Source: Antribacter gilvus
GTDB taxonomy: Bacteria; Actinomycetota; Actinomycetes; Actinomycetales; Cellulomonadaceae
Length of the DNA stretch: 64,000 nucleotides
Assembly (NCBI RefSeq): GCF_003946865.1
Contig: NZ_QXTH01000012.1
Coordinates: forward strand, 81,526 to 145,525
Direction: 5' to 3'
Part shown: positions 8,128 to 18,359 of the stretch, piece by piece
Layout: the number at the start of each line of letters is the position of its first letter
Position numbering within the stretch: position 1 is the stretch's first letter
The notes under the pieces: generated by a model
Databases searched by the model: none
Seen by the model: the letters and a program-made list of their open reading frames with translations, nothing else
What the model was told of the DNA's origin: nothing
Translations under genes and position numbers: made by a program

Positions 8128-11100
8128 GGGCCACCTCCATGATGTGGTCCCAACGGGCCGGGTCCCACTCGTTGCTGTCCAGGGGATGCTCGGCGAGGGC
8201 CGCGCGGACGCGGGCCCAGCCGAGCGGGAGCACGCGGCTCAGGCGCGCGCGGGCGAAGGGGTCTGCCAGGAGCTCGGCCGCCACGGGCGAGCCGGTCTCC
8301 TCGTGGTGACGCGTCAGGAGCTGCGACACGGTCTCCCAGTCGGCGTCGTCCAGCCGGCCCACCTCGAGCTCGCGGTCGCGCACGGCGGCCGCGTTCATCG
8401 CCGTCGGGCGCAGGTCCAGGACGTACGCCGTGCCGCCCGACATGCCCGCGCCGAAGTTGCGGCCCGTGGGGCCGAGCACCAGGACGGTGCCGCCGGTCAT
8501 GTACTCGCAGCCGTGGTCGCCCACGCCCTCGACCACCAGCGTGGCGCCGGAGTTGCGGACGCCGAAACGCTCGCCCACCCGGCCGCGCAGGAAGACCTCG
8601 CCCGACGTGGCGCCGTAGCCGATGACGTTGCCCGCGATCACGTTCGTGGCGCCGTCGAGCACCGCGGCCCGGTCCGGACGGACGACGATGCGGCCGCCCG
8701 ACAGGCCCTTGCCCACGTAGTCGTTGGCGTCGCCGAACAGGCGCAGCGTGATGCCGCGCGGCAGGAAGGCGCCGAGCGACTGGCCGGCGGAGCCGGTCAG
8801 GGTGACGTCGATGGTGCCGTCCGGGAGCCCCTCGCCGCGGTACCGCTTGGTCACCTCGTGGCCGAGCATCGTGCCGACGGTGCGGTTCACGTTCCGGATC
8901 GGCAGGGCGATCTCGACGCGCTCGCCACGCTCCAGCGCCGGGGCGGCCTTCGCGATGAGCTGGTTGTCCAGCGCCTTCGCGAGCCCGTGGTCCTGGATCC
9001 TGGTCTGGTGGAGCGCCGCCCCCGGCCGGCCCTGCGGCTCGGCGAGGATGGGTCCGAGGTCGAGGCCCTGAGCCTTCCAGTGGTCCACGGCCTTGCGCGT
9101 GTCGAGGACCTGGACCTGGCCCACGGCCTCCTCGATGCTGCGGAAGCCGAGCGCCGCCAGGTGCTCGCGCACCTCCTGCGCGATGAACTGGAAGAAGTTC
9201 ACGACGAACTCGGGCTTGCCCGTGAACCGCGAGCGCAGCTCCGGGTTCTGCGTGGCCACGCCCACCGGGCAGGTGTCGAGGTGGCAGACGCGCATCATGA
9301 TGCAGCCCGAGACCACCATCGGCGCCGTGGCGAAGCCGAACTCCTCGGCGCCCAGCAGCGCGGCCACGACGACGTCGCGGCCCGTCTTCATCTGGCCGTC
9401 CACCTGGACCACGATGCGGTCGCGGAGGTCGTTGAGCACGAGCGTCTGCTGGGTCTCGGCGAGGCCGATCTCCCAGGGGGTGCCGGCGTGCTTCAGCGAC
9501 GTCAGCGGCGAGGCGCCCGTGCCGCCGTCGTGCCCCGAGATGAGGACGACGTCGGCGTGCGCCTTGGACACGCCCGTGGCGACCGTGCCCACCCCGAACT
9601 CGGAGACGAGCTTCACGTGGATGCGCGCCGACGGGTTGGCGTTCTTGGCGTCGTGGATCAGCTGCGCCAGGTCCTCGATCGAGTAGATGTCGTGGTGCGG
9701 CGGCGGCGAGATGAGGCCCACGCCCGGCGTGGAGTGCCGCGTCTTCGCCACCCACGGGTACACCTTGGACCCGGGCAGCTGACCGCCCTCGCCGGGCTTG
9801 GCGCCCTGCGCGAGCTTGATCTGGATGTCGTCGGCCTGGGTCAGGTACTCGCTGGTCACGCCGAACCGGCCGGACGCGATCTGCTTGACCTTCGAGCGGC
9901 GCTCGGGGTCGTACAGCCGCTCGGGGTCCTCGCCGCCCTCTCCGGTGTTGGACCGTCCGCCCAGGCGGTTCATCGCGATGGCGAGCGTCTCGTGCGCCTC
10001 GGCCGAGATCGAGCCGTACGACATGGCGCCCGTGTTGAAGCGCGTGACGATGTCCGCGACGGACTCGACCTCGTCGATCGGCACCGGCTCGCGGTCCGGG
10101 CTGAAGCGCAGCAGGCCGCGCAGCGTCATGAGGCGCTGCGACTGCTCGTCCACGCGCCGCGTGTACTGGCGGAAGATGTCCATCCGGCCGCTGCGGGTCG
10201 CGTGCTGCAGGCGGAACACCGTCTCCGGGTCGAAGAGGTGCTCCTCGCCGTCGCGGCGCCACTGGTACTCGCCGCCCGTGGTGAGCCGCTGGTGCGGCTG
10301 GTGGTTGCCCGACGGCGGGTACGCCTCGGCGTGGCGGGCCGCGACCTCGGCCGCGATGACGTCCAGGCCGACGCCGCCCAGGCGCGACGTGGTGCCCGTG
10401 AAGTAGTCGTCGACGAGCTCGTGGGACAGGCCCACCGCCTCGAAGATCTGGGCGCCGCGGTACGACATGATCGTGGAGATGCCCATCTTGGACATCACCT
10501 TGAGCACGCCCTTGCCGAGGGCCTTGATGAGGTTGGTGACCGCCTTCTCCGGGGCGAGGTCGAGGTAGCCGCGGCGGGCCAGGTCCTCGACGGTCTCCAT
10601 GGCGAGGTACGGGTTGACCGCCGCCGCGCCGTAGCCGATCAGGAGGGCCACGTGGTGGACCTCGCGCACGTCGCCCGCCTCCACCACGAGCGACACCTGG
10701 GTGCGGGTGTGCTTGCGGACCAGGTGGTGGTGCACCGCGCTCGTCAGGAGCAGCGACGGGATCGGCGCGAGCTCGGAGTTCGAGTCACGGTCGGACAGCA
10801 CGATGAAGGACGCGCCGTCCTCGATGTGGGCGTCGACCTCGGCGAAGATCTCCTCGAGACGCTCCAGCAGCGCCTTGCCGCCGCCGCTGACGTCGTAGAG
10901 GCCGCGCACCGTGACCGCGCGGAAGATGCCCTCCAGCGCAGGGTCGCGGTCCACGCGGATGATCTTGGCGAGCTGGTCGTTGTCCAGGACCGGGAACGGC
11001 AGCACGAGCTTGCGGGCGTGCTCCGGGACGTCGGACAGGAGGTTCGGCTCCGGGCCGATCGCGCCGCCGATCGAGGTCACGAGCTCCTCGCGGATCGCGT

Positions 11101-12658
11101 CCAGCGGCGGGTTCGTCACCTGGGCGAACATCTGCGTGAAGTAGTCGAAGAGCAGGCGCGGGCGCGACGAGAGCACCGCGATCGGCGTGTCCGTGCCCAT
11201 GGCGCCGAGCGGCTCGGCCGCGGCCGTCGCCATCGGCGAGAGGATGACGCGCAGCTCCTCCTCGGTGTAGCCGAACGCCCGCTGGCGACGACGCACCGAC
11301 GCCGGGCTGTGGGCCACGTGCTCGCGGTCCGGGAGCGCGTCGAGGTGCACCGAGTGCTCGGCGATCCACTGCGCGTAGGGGCGCTTGGCGGCGAGGTGCG
11401 ACTTGACCTCGTCGTCCTCGACGATCCGGCCCGAGCCGGTGTCCACGAGGAACATGCGGCCCGGCTCCAGCCGGCCCTTGCGCACGATCGACGCCGGGTC
11501 GAGGTCCAGGACCCCGGCCTCCGAGGCGAGGACGACCAGGCCGTCCTCCGTGACCCAGTAGCGGCCGGGGCGCAGGCCGTTGCGGTCCAGGACCGCGCCG
11601 ATGAGCGTGCCGTCCGTGAACGTCAGCGCGGCCGGGCCGTCCCACGGCTCGATGAGGTTGGCGTGGTACTCGTAGAACGCGCGGCGCGCGGGATCCATCT
11701 CGGCGTTGTTCTCCCACGCCTCCGGGATCATCATCAGCACGGCGTGCGGCAGCGACCGGCCGCCGAGGTGCAGCAGCTCGAGCACCTCGTCGAAGCTGGC
11801 CGAGTCGCTCGAGCCGGGCGAGCACACCGGCTGCAGCGGAGCCAGGTCGCCCAGGAGGTCGCTCGACATCGTGCCCTCGCGCGCGGCCACCCAGTTGCGG
11901 TTGCCGCGCACGGTGTTGATCTCGCCGTTGTGCGCGACCAGCCGGAACGGCTGGGCGAGCGGCCAGGACGGGAACGTGTTGGTGGAGAACCGCGAGTGCA
12001 CCAGCGCGAGCTCGGACGCGTAGCGCGGGTCCGAGAGGTCCGGGAAGAACGGCTCGAGCTGAGCGGTGGTGAGCATGCCCTTGTACGTGAGCGTCCGCGC
12101 CGACAGCGAGGCGAAGAACAGCTCCAGCTCGTTCTCGGCCCGCTTGCGCAGCCGGTAGCAGCGGCGGTCCAGGTCGATGCCGCGCAGCTCGCGCGACGGG
12201 TCGGCCACGACCAGCTGCCGGAACACCGGCATCGTGGCGCGCGCGGACGGGCCGACGATGTCGGCGTTCACCGGCACGTCGCGCCAGGCGAGGACGTCGA
12301 GCTTCTCCTCGGCGGCCAGGGCCTCGATGCGCTGCACCACCCGGTCGCGCTCCGCCTCGTCCTGCGGCAGGAACGCGGTGCCGATGGCGTAGTGCCCCGC
12401 GGGAGGCAGCTCGGCCGCCACCACGTCGCGCACGAACGCGTCCGGGATCTGCGTCAGGATGCCCGCGCCGTCGCCCGTGTCCTCCTCGGCGCCGACGGCG
12501 CCGCGGTGGTCGAGGTTGAGGAGCGCGGTCAGCCCCGCGTCGACGATGTCGCGACCGGGGGTCCCGCGGAGAGTGGCGACGAACGCCACGCCGCACGCGT
12601 CGTGCTCGGCGGACGGGTCGTACAAGCCCTGTGCGGGCCTGTGCAGCGGCATGCTCAT
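8120..12658 (-). CDS. gltB: Glutamate synthase (NADPH) large subunit
   Basis: The 1512-residue alpha subunit converts glutamine plus 2-oxoglutarate into two glutamates. Cys22 in [11 protein letters not shown] is the N-terminal glutaminase nucleophile, exposed after removal of the first 21 residues. The central and FMN-binding synthase domains follow, then a 3Fe-4S cluster in [15 protein letters not shown] near residue 1120 and the C-terminal beta-helix domain rich in GXXGXG repeats. The ATG at 12658 is preceded by GAGGACAC. It lies 114 bases downstream of lgt and is coupled to gltD. Confidence 0.97.
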
Positions 12659-12671
12659 GTGTCCTCACAGC

Positions 12672-12690
12672 CGCCCGGTCGAGCCGGGCG
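12672..12690 (-). promoter_or_regulatory. Hairpin in the gltB leader
   Basis: A perfect 7-bp stem (CGCCCGG/CCGGGCG) with loop TCGAG lies just upstream of the gltB ribosome binding site. The gap of 114 bases after lgt (12659-12772) is the first place within this stretch with room for a promoter. The hairpin could influence gltB translation or terminate lgt transcription; neither is shown. Confidence 0.3.
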
Positions 12691-12772
12691 CGGTTCCTTG
12701 CGTTGGGTCGGGACGCCGTCGGCCCGTTCTGACAGGGGCACGACGTCCGGTTGTCCCGGAGCCTGCGCCCCC

Positions 12773-13783
12773 TTAGGTGCGCGCGGTAGCGCCCTGGTCG
12801 GGCTCCGCCGCAGCGTTCGGCTCGTCCTTCGACGAGCCTTCGTCATCCTTCTCGGCGTCCTGCTCGACGCCCTTCTCCGGGTCCGGGCCGGGGTCCGCCG
12901 GCCGCAGCCGGACAGTTTTCTCCCGCTCGGGATACTTCCGCGCCAGGATCACCGAGACCACCACTGCCGCGAGGCCGAGGAGGATCGAGGTCCAGACGTT
13001 GAGCCGCAGACCGAGGATGTGCTCGGCCGTGTCGATCCGCAGCATCTCGATCCAGACCCGGCCGAGAGTGTAGACCAATACGTACGCCCAGAATACCCGC
13101 CCATGACCGAGCCGGAACCGACGGTCTAGGTAGATGAGCACTCCCGCCATGGCGAGGTTCCACACCAGCTCGTAGAGGAACGTGGGGTGGAACAGCGTGC
13201 CCTCGGGGTACGCCTGGCCCGTGTCCACGGCGAGCTGCTCCAGCACGCCCGGCGAGATCTCGAGCCCCCACGGCAGCGTCGTGGGCGCGCCGAAGAGCTC
13301 CTGGTTGAACCAGTTGCCGAGGCGGCCGATCGCCTGGGCCACGAGCAGGCCGGGCGCCAGGGCGTCCGCGTACGAGGAGAACTTGATCCCCAGGCGCCGG
13401 CAGCCGATCCACCCACCCACCGCTCCGAGCGCGACAGCACCCCAGATGCCGAGGCCGCCCTCCCAAATGTACAGCGCCCTGATGGGTTCGCCGCCGCCCG
13501 AGAAGTTCTCACCGAAGTACGCGTCCGGCGACGAGAGCACGTGGTAGATCCGGCCGCCGACGATACCGAACGGGACCGCCCAGAACGCGACGTCCAGCAC
13601 GTCGTCCGCGTCGCCGCCACGAGCCACCCAGCGCCGGCGCGTGATGAGGATCGCCGCGATGATGCCGAGCAGGATCGCCAGCGCGTAGGCGCGCAGCGGG
13701 AAGATCCCGAGGTACCAGGTGTGCTGGGACGGGCTCGGGATCGAGGCGGGCAGCGCTGCTGCCGCCTGGAGGAGGGAGGTCAC
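12773..13783 (-). CDS. lgt: Phosphatidylglycerol:prolipoprotein diacylglyceryl transferase
   Basis: The 336-residue integral membrane enzyme moves diacylglycerol from phosphatidylglycerol to the lipobox Cys of pre-lipoproteins. Signature segments are GRIYHV, IWEGGLGIWGAV and the Lgt motif QAIGRLGNWFNQELFG, spread over about seven hydrophobic helices. The last 45 residues are a charged, Glu/Asp/Lys-rich cytoplasmic tail that is common in actinobacterial Lgt. The GTG start at 13783 overlaps the trpA stop (GTGA), so lgt is co-translated with the trp genes. Confidence 0.95.
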   Translation of the reverse strand: MTSLLQAAAALPASIPSPSQHTWYLGIFPLRAYALAILLGIIAAILITRRRWVARGGDADDVLDVAFWAVPFGIVGGRIYHVLSSPDAYFGENFSGGGEPIRALYIWEGGLGIWGAVALGAVGGWIGCRRLGIKFSSYADALAPGLLVAQAIGRLGNWFNQELFGAPTTLPWGLEISPGVLEQLAVDTGQAYPEGTLFHPTFLYELVWNLAMAGVLIYLDRRFRLGHGRVFWAYVLVYTLGRVWIEMLRIDTAEHILGLRLNVWTSILLGLAAVVVSVILARKYPEREKTVRLRPADPGPDPEKGVEQDAEKDDEGSSKDEPNAAAEPDQGATART

Positions 13784-14646
13784 GAGGTCTCTCCGGAGGT
13801 GGTGGAGGAGTCACCGGTGCTGCCGGCGCGAGCCGACCGTACCCCGGACGCGAGATCCTCGGTCACGGCGGCGAGCGCGGTGAGACGGTCCGTCCAGGGC
13901 GCGTCCCCGAGCAGGGGACGCACGAAGGCCGAGCCCACGATGACGCCGTCGGCGAACCGGCCCACCTGGGCCGCCTGCACACCGGTCGAGACGCCGAGGC
14001 CCACGCAGACGTGCTCGGCGCCGGCGGCGCGCGTGTCGGCCACCAGCTGCTCGGCGCGGGCGCCCACCTGCGTGCGCTCCCCCGTCACGCCCATGGTCGA
14101 GGCCGCGTAGACGAAGCCGCGGGAGGCGCGTGCCGTGAGCGCGAGCCGCTCGGGCGTGGAGCTGGGCGCCACCAGGAACACCCGGTCGAGACCGTGCGCC
14201 TCGCTGGCCGCGATCCAGCGGCCGGCCTCGTCGGGGATCAGGTCCGGCGTGATGAGCCCGGCACCGCCCGCACCGGCGAGGTCGCTCGCGAACGCGTCCA
14301 CGCCGTAGCGCAGCACCAGGTTCCAGTAGGTCATGACGAGGACCGGCACGCCGCGCGAGGCGACGGCCTCGACGACGGGGAACAGGTCGCGGACGCGCGT
14401 GCCGGAGTCGAGCGCCTGCTGCGCGGCCGCCTGGATCGTGGGGCCGTCCATCACCGGGTCGGTGTACGGCAGGCCCAGCTCGATCATGTCGACGCCGTGG
14501 TCCACGAGGGTGTTCAGCGCCTCGACGGACCGCTGCACGTCGGGGAAGCCGATGGGCAGGTAGCCCACGAGGGCGGGGCGGCCCTCCTCGTCACGCAGCC
14601 GTGCGAGGGTGGCGGCAGAGCCCGGGGTCGTCGCGGTCACCGTCAT
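13780..14646 (-). CDS. trpA: Tryptophan synthase alpha chain
   Basis: The 288-residue TIM-barrel subunit cleaves indole-3-glycerol phosphate into indole and glyceraldehyde 3-phosphate. The catalytic Glu and Asp lie in [19 protein letters not shown], and the phosphate-binding end is seen in GLGVST and GVIVGSAFV. The start at 14646 follows AAGGAGGGG and overlaps the trpB stop (ATGA), as expected for a subunit pair that channels indole. It is followed by lgt. Confidence 0.96.
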   Translation of the reverse strand: MTVTATTPGSAATLARLRDEEGRPALVGYLPIGFPDVQRSVEALNTLVDHGVDMIELGLPYTDPVMDGPTIQAAAQQALDSGTRVRDLFPVVEAVASRGVPVLVMTYWNLVLRYGVDAFASDLAGAGGAGLITPDLIPDEAGRWIAASEAHGLDRVFLVAPSSTPERLALTARASRGFVYAASTMGVTGERTQVGARAEQLVADTRAAGAEHVCVGLGVSTGVQAAQVGRFADGVIVGSAFVRPLLGDAPWTDRLTALAAVTEDLASGVRSARAGSTGDSSTTSGETS

Positions 14647-15962
14647 GCCCGCCCCTCCTTGTTCTCGAGATCCTCGCCCGCGTCGGCGTCCAGGAGCCCG
14701 AACCAGCGGGCGGCGGTCGCCACGTCCTTGTCGCCCCGGCCGGAGAGGTTCACCAGGATCGTGTACGGCAGGCCGTCCGGGCCGGTCCGTCCCTCGGCCT
14801 CGGCCGCACGGCCGACGCGCAGGGCGCCCGCGAGGGCATGGGCGGACTCGATCGCCGGGATGATGCCCTCCGTGCGGCACAGCAGCCGGAACGCGTCCAT
14901 GGCCTCGACGTCGGTCACCGGCTCGTACGTGGCACGGCCGAGGTCGTGCAGCCAGGAGTGGGCCGGGCCCACGCTGGGGTAGTCCAGGCCGGCGGACACC
15001 GAGTGGCTCGGCAGCGTCTGCCCGTCGTCGTCCTGCATGAGGTAGGACCGGGCGCCGTGCAGCACGCCCGGTGCGCCGCCCGAGAAGCGGGCGGCGTGCC
15101 GCCCGGTCTCGACGCCCTCGCCGCCGGCCTCGAAGCCGAAGAGGGCCACGCCGTCGTCGTCCAGGAAGGCGTTGAAGATGCCGAGCGCGTTGGACCCGCC
15201 GCCCACGCACGCGGCGACCGCGTCGGGCAGGCGACCGGTGCGCTCCAGGACCTGGCCGCGCGCCTCCTCGCCGATGATGCGGTGGAACTCTCGCACCATC
15301 TCGGGGAACGGGTGCGGTCCGGTGACCGTGCCCAGCAGGTAGTGGGTGGTCTCCACGTTCGCGACCCAGTCGCGGAGGGCCTCGTTGATCGCGTCCTTCA
15401 GGGTGCGCGACCCGATGGTCACCGGGATCACCTCGGCGCCGAGCAGGCGCATCCGCGCCACGTTCAGCGCCTGGCGCCGCGTGTCCTCCTCGCCCATGTA
15501 GATCACGCACTCGAGATCCATGAGCGCGGCCGCCGTGGCGGTCGCGACGCCGTGCTGGCCCGCCCCCGTCTCGGCGATGAGGCGCTTCTTGCCCATGCGC
15601 TTCACGAGCAGCGCCTGGCCGAGCACGTTGTTGATCTTGTGCGAGCCGGTGTGGTTCAGGTCCTCGCGCTTGAGGAACACGCGCGCGCCGCCCGCGTGGG
15701 CCGCGAAGCGCTGGACCTCGGTGAGCGGGCTCGGGCGGCCCACGTAGTCGCGGTGCAGCCGCGCGAGCTCGTCCGTGAAGGCCGGGTCTCCCAGGGCCTT
15801 GCGGTACTCGGTCTCGACCTCGTCGAGGGCCGCGATCAGCGCCTCGGGCACGAACCGGCCGCCGAACTCGCCGAAGTACGGCCCCTGCACGTCGGCGAGG
15901 CGCGCGGTGAGCGCTGCGCTGGTGCCCGACGTGGTGCCGGGAGCCCGGGTCTCGTCAGTCAT
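14643..15962 (-). CDS. trpB: Tryptophan synthase beta chain
   Basis: The 439-residue PLP enzyme joins indole to serine to form tryptophan. The PLP-binding Lys is in HTGSHKINN, the phosphate-binding loop is [10 protein letters not shown], and [14 protein letters not shown] marks the N-terminus. The start at 15962 is chosen because AAGGAGAA lies upstream and it gives the normal length; an upstream in-frame extension overlapping trpC is rejected. It is coupled to trpA and lies 14 bases after trpC. Confidence 0.97.
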   Translation of the reverse strand: MTDETRAPGTTSGTSAALTARLADVQGPYFGEFGGRFVPEALIAALDEVETEYRKALGDPAFTDELARLHRDYVGRPSPLTEVQRFAAHAGGARVFLKREDLNHTGSHKINNVLGQALLVKRMGKKRLIAETGAGQHGVATATAAALMDLECVIYMGEEDTRRQALNVARMRLLGAEVIPVTIGSRTLKDAINEALRDWVANVETTHYLLGTVTGPHPFPEMVREFHRIIGEEARGQVLERTGRLPDAVAACVGGGSNALGIFNAFLDDDGVALFGFEAGGEGVETGRHAARFSGGAPGVLHGARSYLMQDDDGQTLPSHSVSAGLDYPSVGPAHSWLHDLGRATYEPVTDVEAMDAFRLLCRTEGIIPAIESAHALAGALRVGRAAEAEGRTGPDGLPYTILVNLSGRGDKDVATAARWFGLLDADAGEDLENKEGRA

Positions 15963-15976
15963 CGGTGGTTTCTCCT

Positions 15977-16792
15977 TCAAGCCGGCCGGCGGCCCTGCAG
16001 CGACGGGTGGGAGCCCGCTGCGACCAGGTCCGCGACGGTCGCGCGGGGGGTGGCGTTCTTGACGAGGGTCTCCCCCACGAGCACGGCGTCCGCGCCGGAG
16101 CGAGCCATCTCCATGACGTCGTGCGGGCCCTTGATGCCCGACTCCGCGATGCGCACCACGTCGTCCGGGATGTAGGGCGCGAGACGCTGGAACAGCGTCA
16201 TGTCGAGCTCGAGCGTCTTGAGGTTGCGGTGGTTGACCCCGATGACGCGGGCGCCCGCGTCGAGCGCGCGCCGCACCTCCTCCAGGGTGTGCGTCTCGAC
16301 CAGGGCGGTCATGCCCAGGGAGTGCACGCGCTCCACGAGCGACGTGAGCACCGTCTGCTCCAGCGCGGCGACGATGAGGAGCACGAGGTCGGCCCCGTGG
16401 GCCCGCGCCTCCCACACCTGGTAGGGCGAGACGACGAAGTCCTTGCGGAGCACCGGCACGTCGACCCTCGCGCGCACGGCGTCCAGGTCGGCGAGGCTGC
16501 CGCCGAAGCGGCGCTGCTCGGTGAGCACCGAGATCGCCGAGGCGCCCCCGCGCTCGTACTCGGCCGCGAGCGCGGCCGGGTCGTCGATCGTGGCGAGCGC
16601 GCCCTTCGACGGGCTCGACCGCTTCACCTCGGCGATGACGGCCACGGCGTCGTCAGGGCGAAGCCGAGCCACGCACTCGACGGCACCCGGGACGCGGGAC
16701 GCCCGCTCCTTGAGGTCGTCGAGCGACGTGCGTGCCTCGCGCACTGCGAGGTCCTCCCGGACCCCCGCGACGATGTCCTCCAGGACGGTCAT
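15977..16792 (-). CDS. trpC: Indole-3-glycerol phosphate synthase
   Basis: The 271-residue barrel enzyme closes the indole ring from carboxyphenylamino-deoxyribulose phosphate. Catalytic segments are [24 protein letters not shown] and [14 protein letters not shown], with the phosphate site IAESGIKGP. There is no fused trpF domain. The start at 16792 follows GGGGAGG. It is the first of trpC-trpB-trpA-lgt and is separated from the upstream small membrane protein by 231 bases that carry possible regulatory structures. Confidence 0.96.
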   Translation of the reverse strand: MTVLEDIVAGVREDLAVREARTSLDDLKERASRVPGAVECVARLRPDDAVAVIAEVKRSSPSKGALATIDDPAALAAEYERGGASAISVLTEQRRFGGSLADLDAVRARVDVPVLRKDFVVSPYQVWEARAHGADLVLLIVAALEQTVLTSLVERVHSLGMTALVETHTLEEVRRALDAGARVIGVNHRNLKTLELDMTLFQRLAPYIPDDVVRIAESGIKGPHDVMEMARSGADAVLVGETLVKNATPRATVADLVAAGSHPSLQGRRPA

Positions 16793-17023
16793 AGCTGTGC
16801 CTCCCCGTACCCCTCGGGCTACCTGCCCCGCCCGGCGGTTGCGCCCCGGACCATCAGCCATCGTAGGACGCCACGCGGACTGCCCTGCGCACGCGCCCGG
16901 GGATCGAGACGACACGCCGTCACTTCTTTCCGGCGTGTCCCCCGCGTCCGCCCGGCGCCGTGGGTGTGACCGGGGCGAGAATTCGGCGGGAATTCACGCC
17001 GCGGCCATACCCACGGTGGCGGT
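16793..17023 (-). promoter_or_regulatory. trpC upstream region with hairpin and palindrome
   Basis: This 231-base gap holds no convincing gene. It contains a perfect 9-bp stem (GACACGCCG/CGGCGTGTC, 16911-16919 with 16931-16939, 11-base loop) and an AT-rich inverted repeat of two GAATTC copies five bases apart (16979-16995). A TACGAT hexamer on the minus strand could be a -10 element near trpC. I saw no Trp-codon-rich leader peptide. A terminator, attenuator or repressor site are all possible. Confidence 0.4.
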
Positions 17024-17434
17024 TCAGGCGAGCCACGGGGTCAGGTGGGGGACGAGCGGCGGGAGGTTGCGGGCGACGCCGAACAGGACGAGGACGACGA
17101 GCCCTGCGACCCCTACGGACACCGGGAACCGGGGCGCGGGCAGGCCGCGGGCGGCGCGGATCGTCCAGACCGTCCACAGTGCGACGAGGACGGGGACGAG
17201 CAGCACCCACAGCGCGTTGGCCGACCAGGCGCCCGCGAGGTCCAGGTGGACGAGGTCGTGCGTGGCCCGCAGGCCTCCGCACGCGGGGCACGCGAACCCG
17301 GTCAGGACGAGGAGCGGGCAGAACCCGTAGCTCCCGGCACGGTGCGGGTCGTGGACCGCGAGGACCGCCGTGGCCGCGGCCACGGCCGCGCCGGTGAGGA
17401 GCGGCGCGGCGAGCGTGTGCCGGGCGGCTCGCAC
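17024..17434 (-). CDS. DUF2752 family membrane protein
   Basis: A 136-residue protein with three or four hydrophobic helices. The segment GFCPLLVLTGFACPACGGLRA carries the family's conserved Cys-rich motif (C-P then T-G-x-x-C-P-x-C-G), which suggests metal or redox chemistry at the membrane, though no function is established to my knowledge. The start is a GTG at 17434, seven bases after the stop of the preceding DUF4190 gene, so it belongs to the trpE-led transcript. It is the last gene before the trpC leader region. Confidence 0.8.
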   Translation of the reverse strand: MRAARHTLAAPLLTGAAVAAATAVLAVHDPHRAGSYGFCPLLVLTGFACPACGGLRATHDLVHLDLAGAWSANALWVLLVPVLVALWTVWTIRAARGLPAPRFPVSVGVAGLVVLVLFGVARNLPPLVPHLTPWLA

Positions 17435-17441
17435 GGCAGCC

Positions 17442-18050
17442 TCAGACGACGCCGAGGGCGGGGCGGGCGGGAGCCGAGTACTGGTTCAGCTCGTGCAGGA
17501 GGCCGGCACCGCCACCCACCGCGAGCAGGATCACGAAGGCGAGGATCGCGAGCACGAACAGGCCCACGGAGACCCAGCCCAGGATCACGCCGGCGAGGGC
17601 CATGCCGTCGTTGTCCGCGTCGCCTGCCCGGACGGCCCGGCGGGCAGCGTTGCCGACGACGATCGCGGGGATACCGGTCAGGATCGAGCAACTGAGCACG
17701 ATCGACGCGAGGCCCAGCACCAGCGCCCAGATCCCCAGGTCGTTCTTGGGATAGACCTTCGCCGGCCCCGGGGCGGGCGCCGCCGGCGGGGTCCCGTACG
17801 GCGAGCCTCCCTGCGGGTACCCGTACCCCGGCTCGGCCGGGTAGCCGGGCTGGGCCCGGTAGTCCGGCTCGCCCCGGTAGTCCGGCTCGCCCCGGTAGTC
17901 CGGCTCGCCCCGGTAGTCCGGCTCGCCCCGGTAGTCCGGCTCGCCCCGGTAGTCCGGCTCGCCCCCGGCCGGGCCCTGCGGGCCCGGTCCGTAGGGCGGC
18001 TGCTGCCCGTCAGCGGGCTGCTGCCCGCCCTCGGACGGCGGCTGACTCAC
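17442..18050 (-). CDS. DUF4190 membrane protein with repetitive N-terminus
   Basis: The 202-residue product has a Pro/Gln/Gly-rich cytoplasmic N-terminal half followed by a DUF4190 domain of two hydrophobic hairpins (IWALVLGLASIVLSC and LAGVILGWVSVGLFVL). The N-terminal part contains six exact GEPDYR hexapeptides encoded by identical 18-base units. The GTG start at 18050 overlaps the stop of the HGxxPAAW gene (GTGA). Function is unknown; the setting inside the trp cluster is conserved in actinobacteria, as I recall. Confidence 0.8.
   Translation of the reverse strand: MSQPPSEGGQQPADGQQPPYGPGPQGPAGGEPDYRGEPDYRGEPDYRGEPDYRGEPDYRGEPDYRAQPGYPAEPGYGYPQGGSPYGTPPAAPAPGPAKVYPKNDLGIWALVLGLASIVLSCSILTGIPAIVVGNAARRAVRAGDADNDGMALAGVILGWVSVGLFVLAILAFVILLAVGGGAGLLHELNQYSAPARPALGVV
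17858..17965. repeat. Six perfect 18-bp tandem repeats
   Basis: Six exact copies of the unit GGTAGTCCGGCTCGCCCC (plus-strand reading) lie end to end inside the DUF4190 gene. On the coding strand each encodes GEPDYR. A diverged flanking copy encodes the related AQPGYP/AEPGY residues. Nucleotide identity, including third positions, points to recent slippage expansion, and the unit keeps the reading frame. Confidence 0.97.
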
Positions 18051-18301
18051 CGGTCGACCTTCTTCTGGCCGAGGCCCATGTTCCGCAGCGCGAGGCCGGC
18101 GACGAGGCCCGCACCCACCACCACGAGGCCGGCCCAGAACCAGAGCGCCACCATGAGGGTGACGCCCACGGCCGAGATCACGACCCCGAGGGAGATCCCG
18201 ATCATCGTCACCCACGCGGCGACGGTGTGACCGTGGTTCGTCGGAGGCGTGGCGGGCGGCAGGTAGGCGAGCTCGGCAGCCTGCGGCGTGTTGTCGACCA
18301 T
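18047..18301 (-). CDS. HGxxPAAW-family small membrane protein
   Basis: An 84-residue protein with the family's N-terminal motif in the form HGHTVAAW (residues 23-30), where the usual Pro is replaced by Val, then two transmembrane helices and a basic tail GLGQKKVDR. This family is typically found in actinobacterial trp operons; its role is unknown. Its stop overlaps the start of the DUF4190 gene. It lies 58 bases after the Trp-associated membrane protein gene. Confidence 0.8.
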   Translation of the reverse strand: MVDNTPQAAELAYLPPATPPTNHGHTVAAWVTMIGISLGVVISAVGVTLMVALWFWAGLVVVGAGLVAGLALRNMGLGQKKVDR

Positions 18302-18359
18302 GGGGGTGCTGACCTTTCTTCGTACGACGTGAGTCTCAGCCTATCTGCCGGGCCGGAGG

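Noticed and set aside
16793..17023. A trp leader peptide ahead of trpC
   Set aside because: No short ORF with tandem Trp codons was found on the minus strand; only hairpin and palindrome structures are present.
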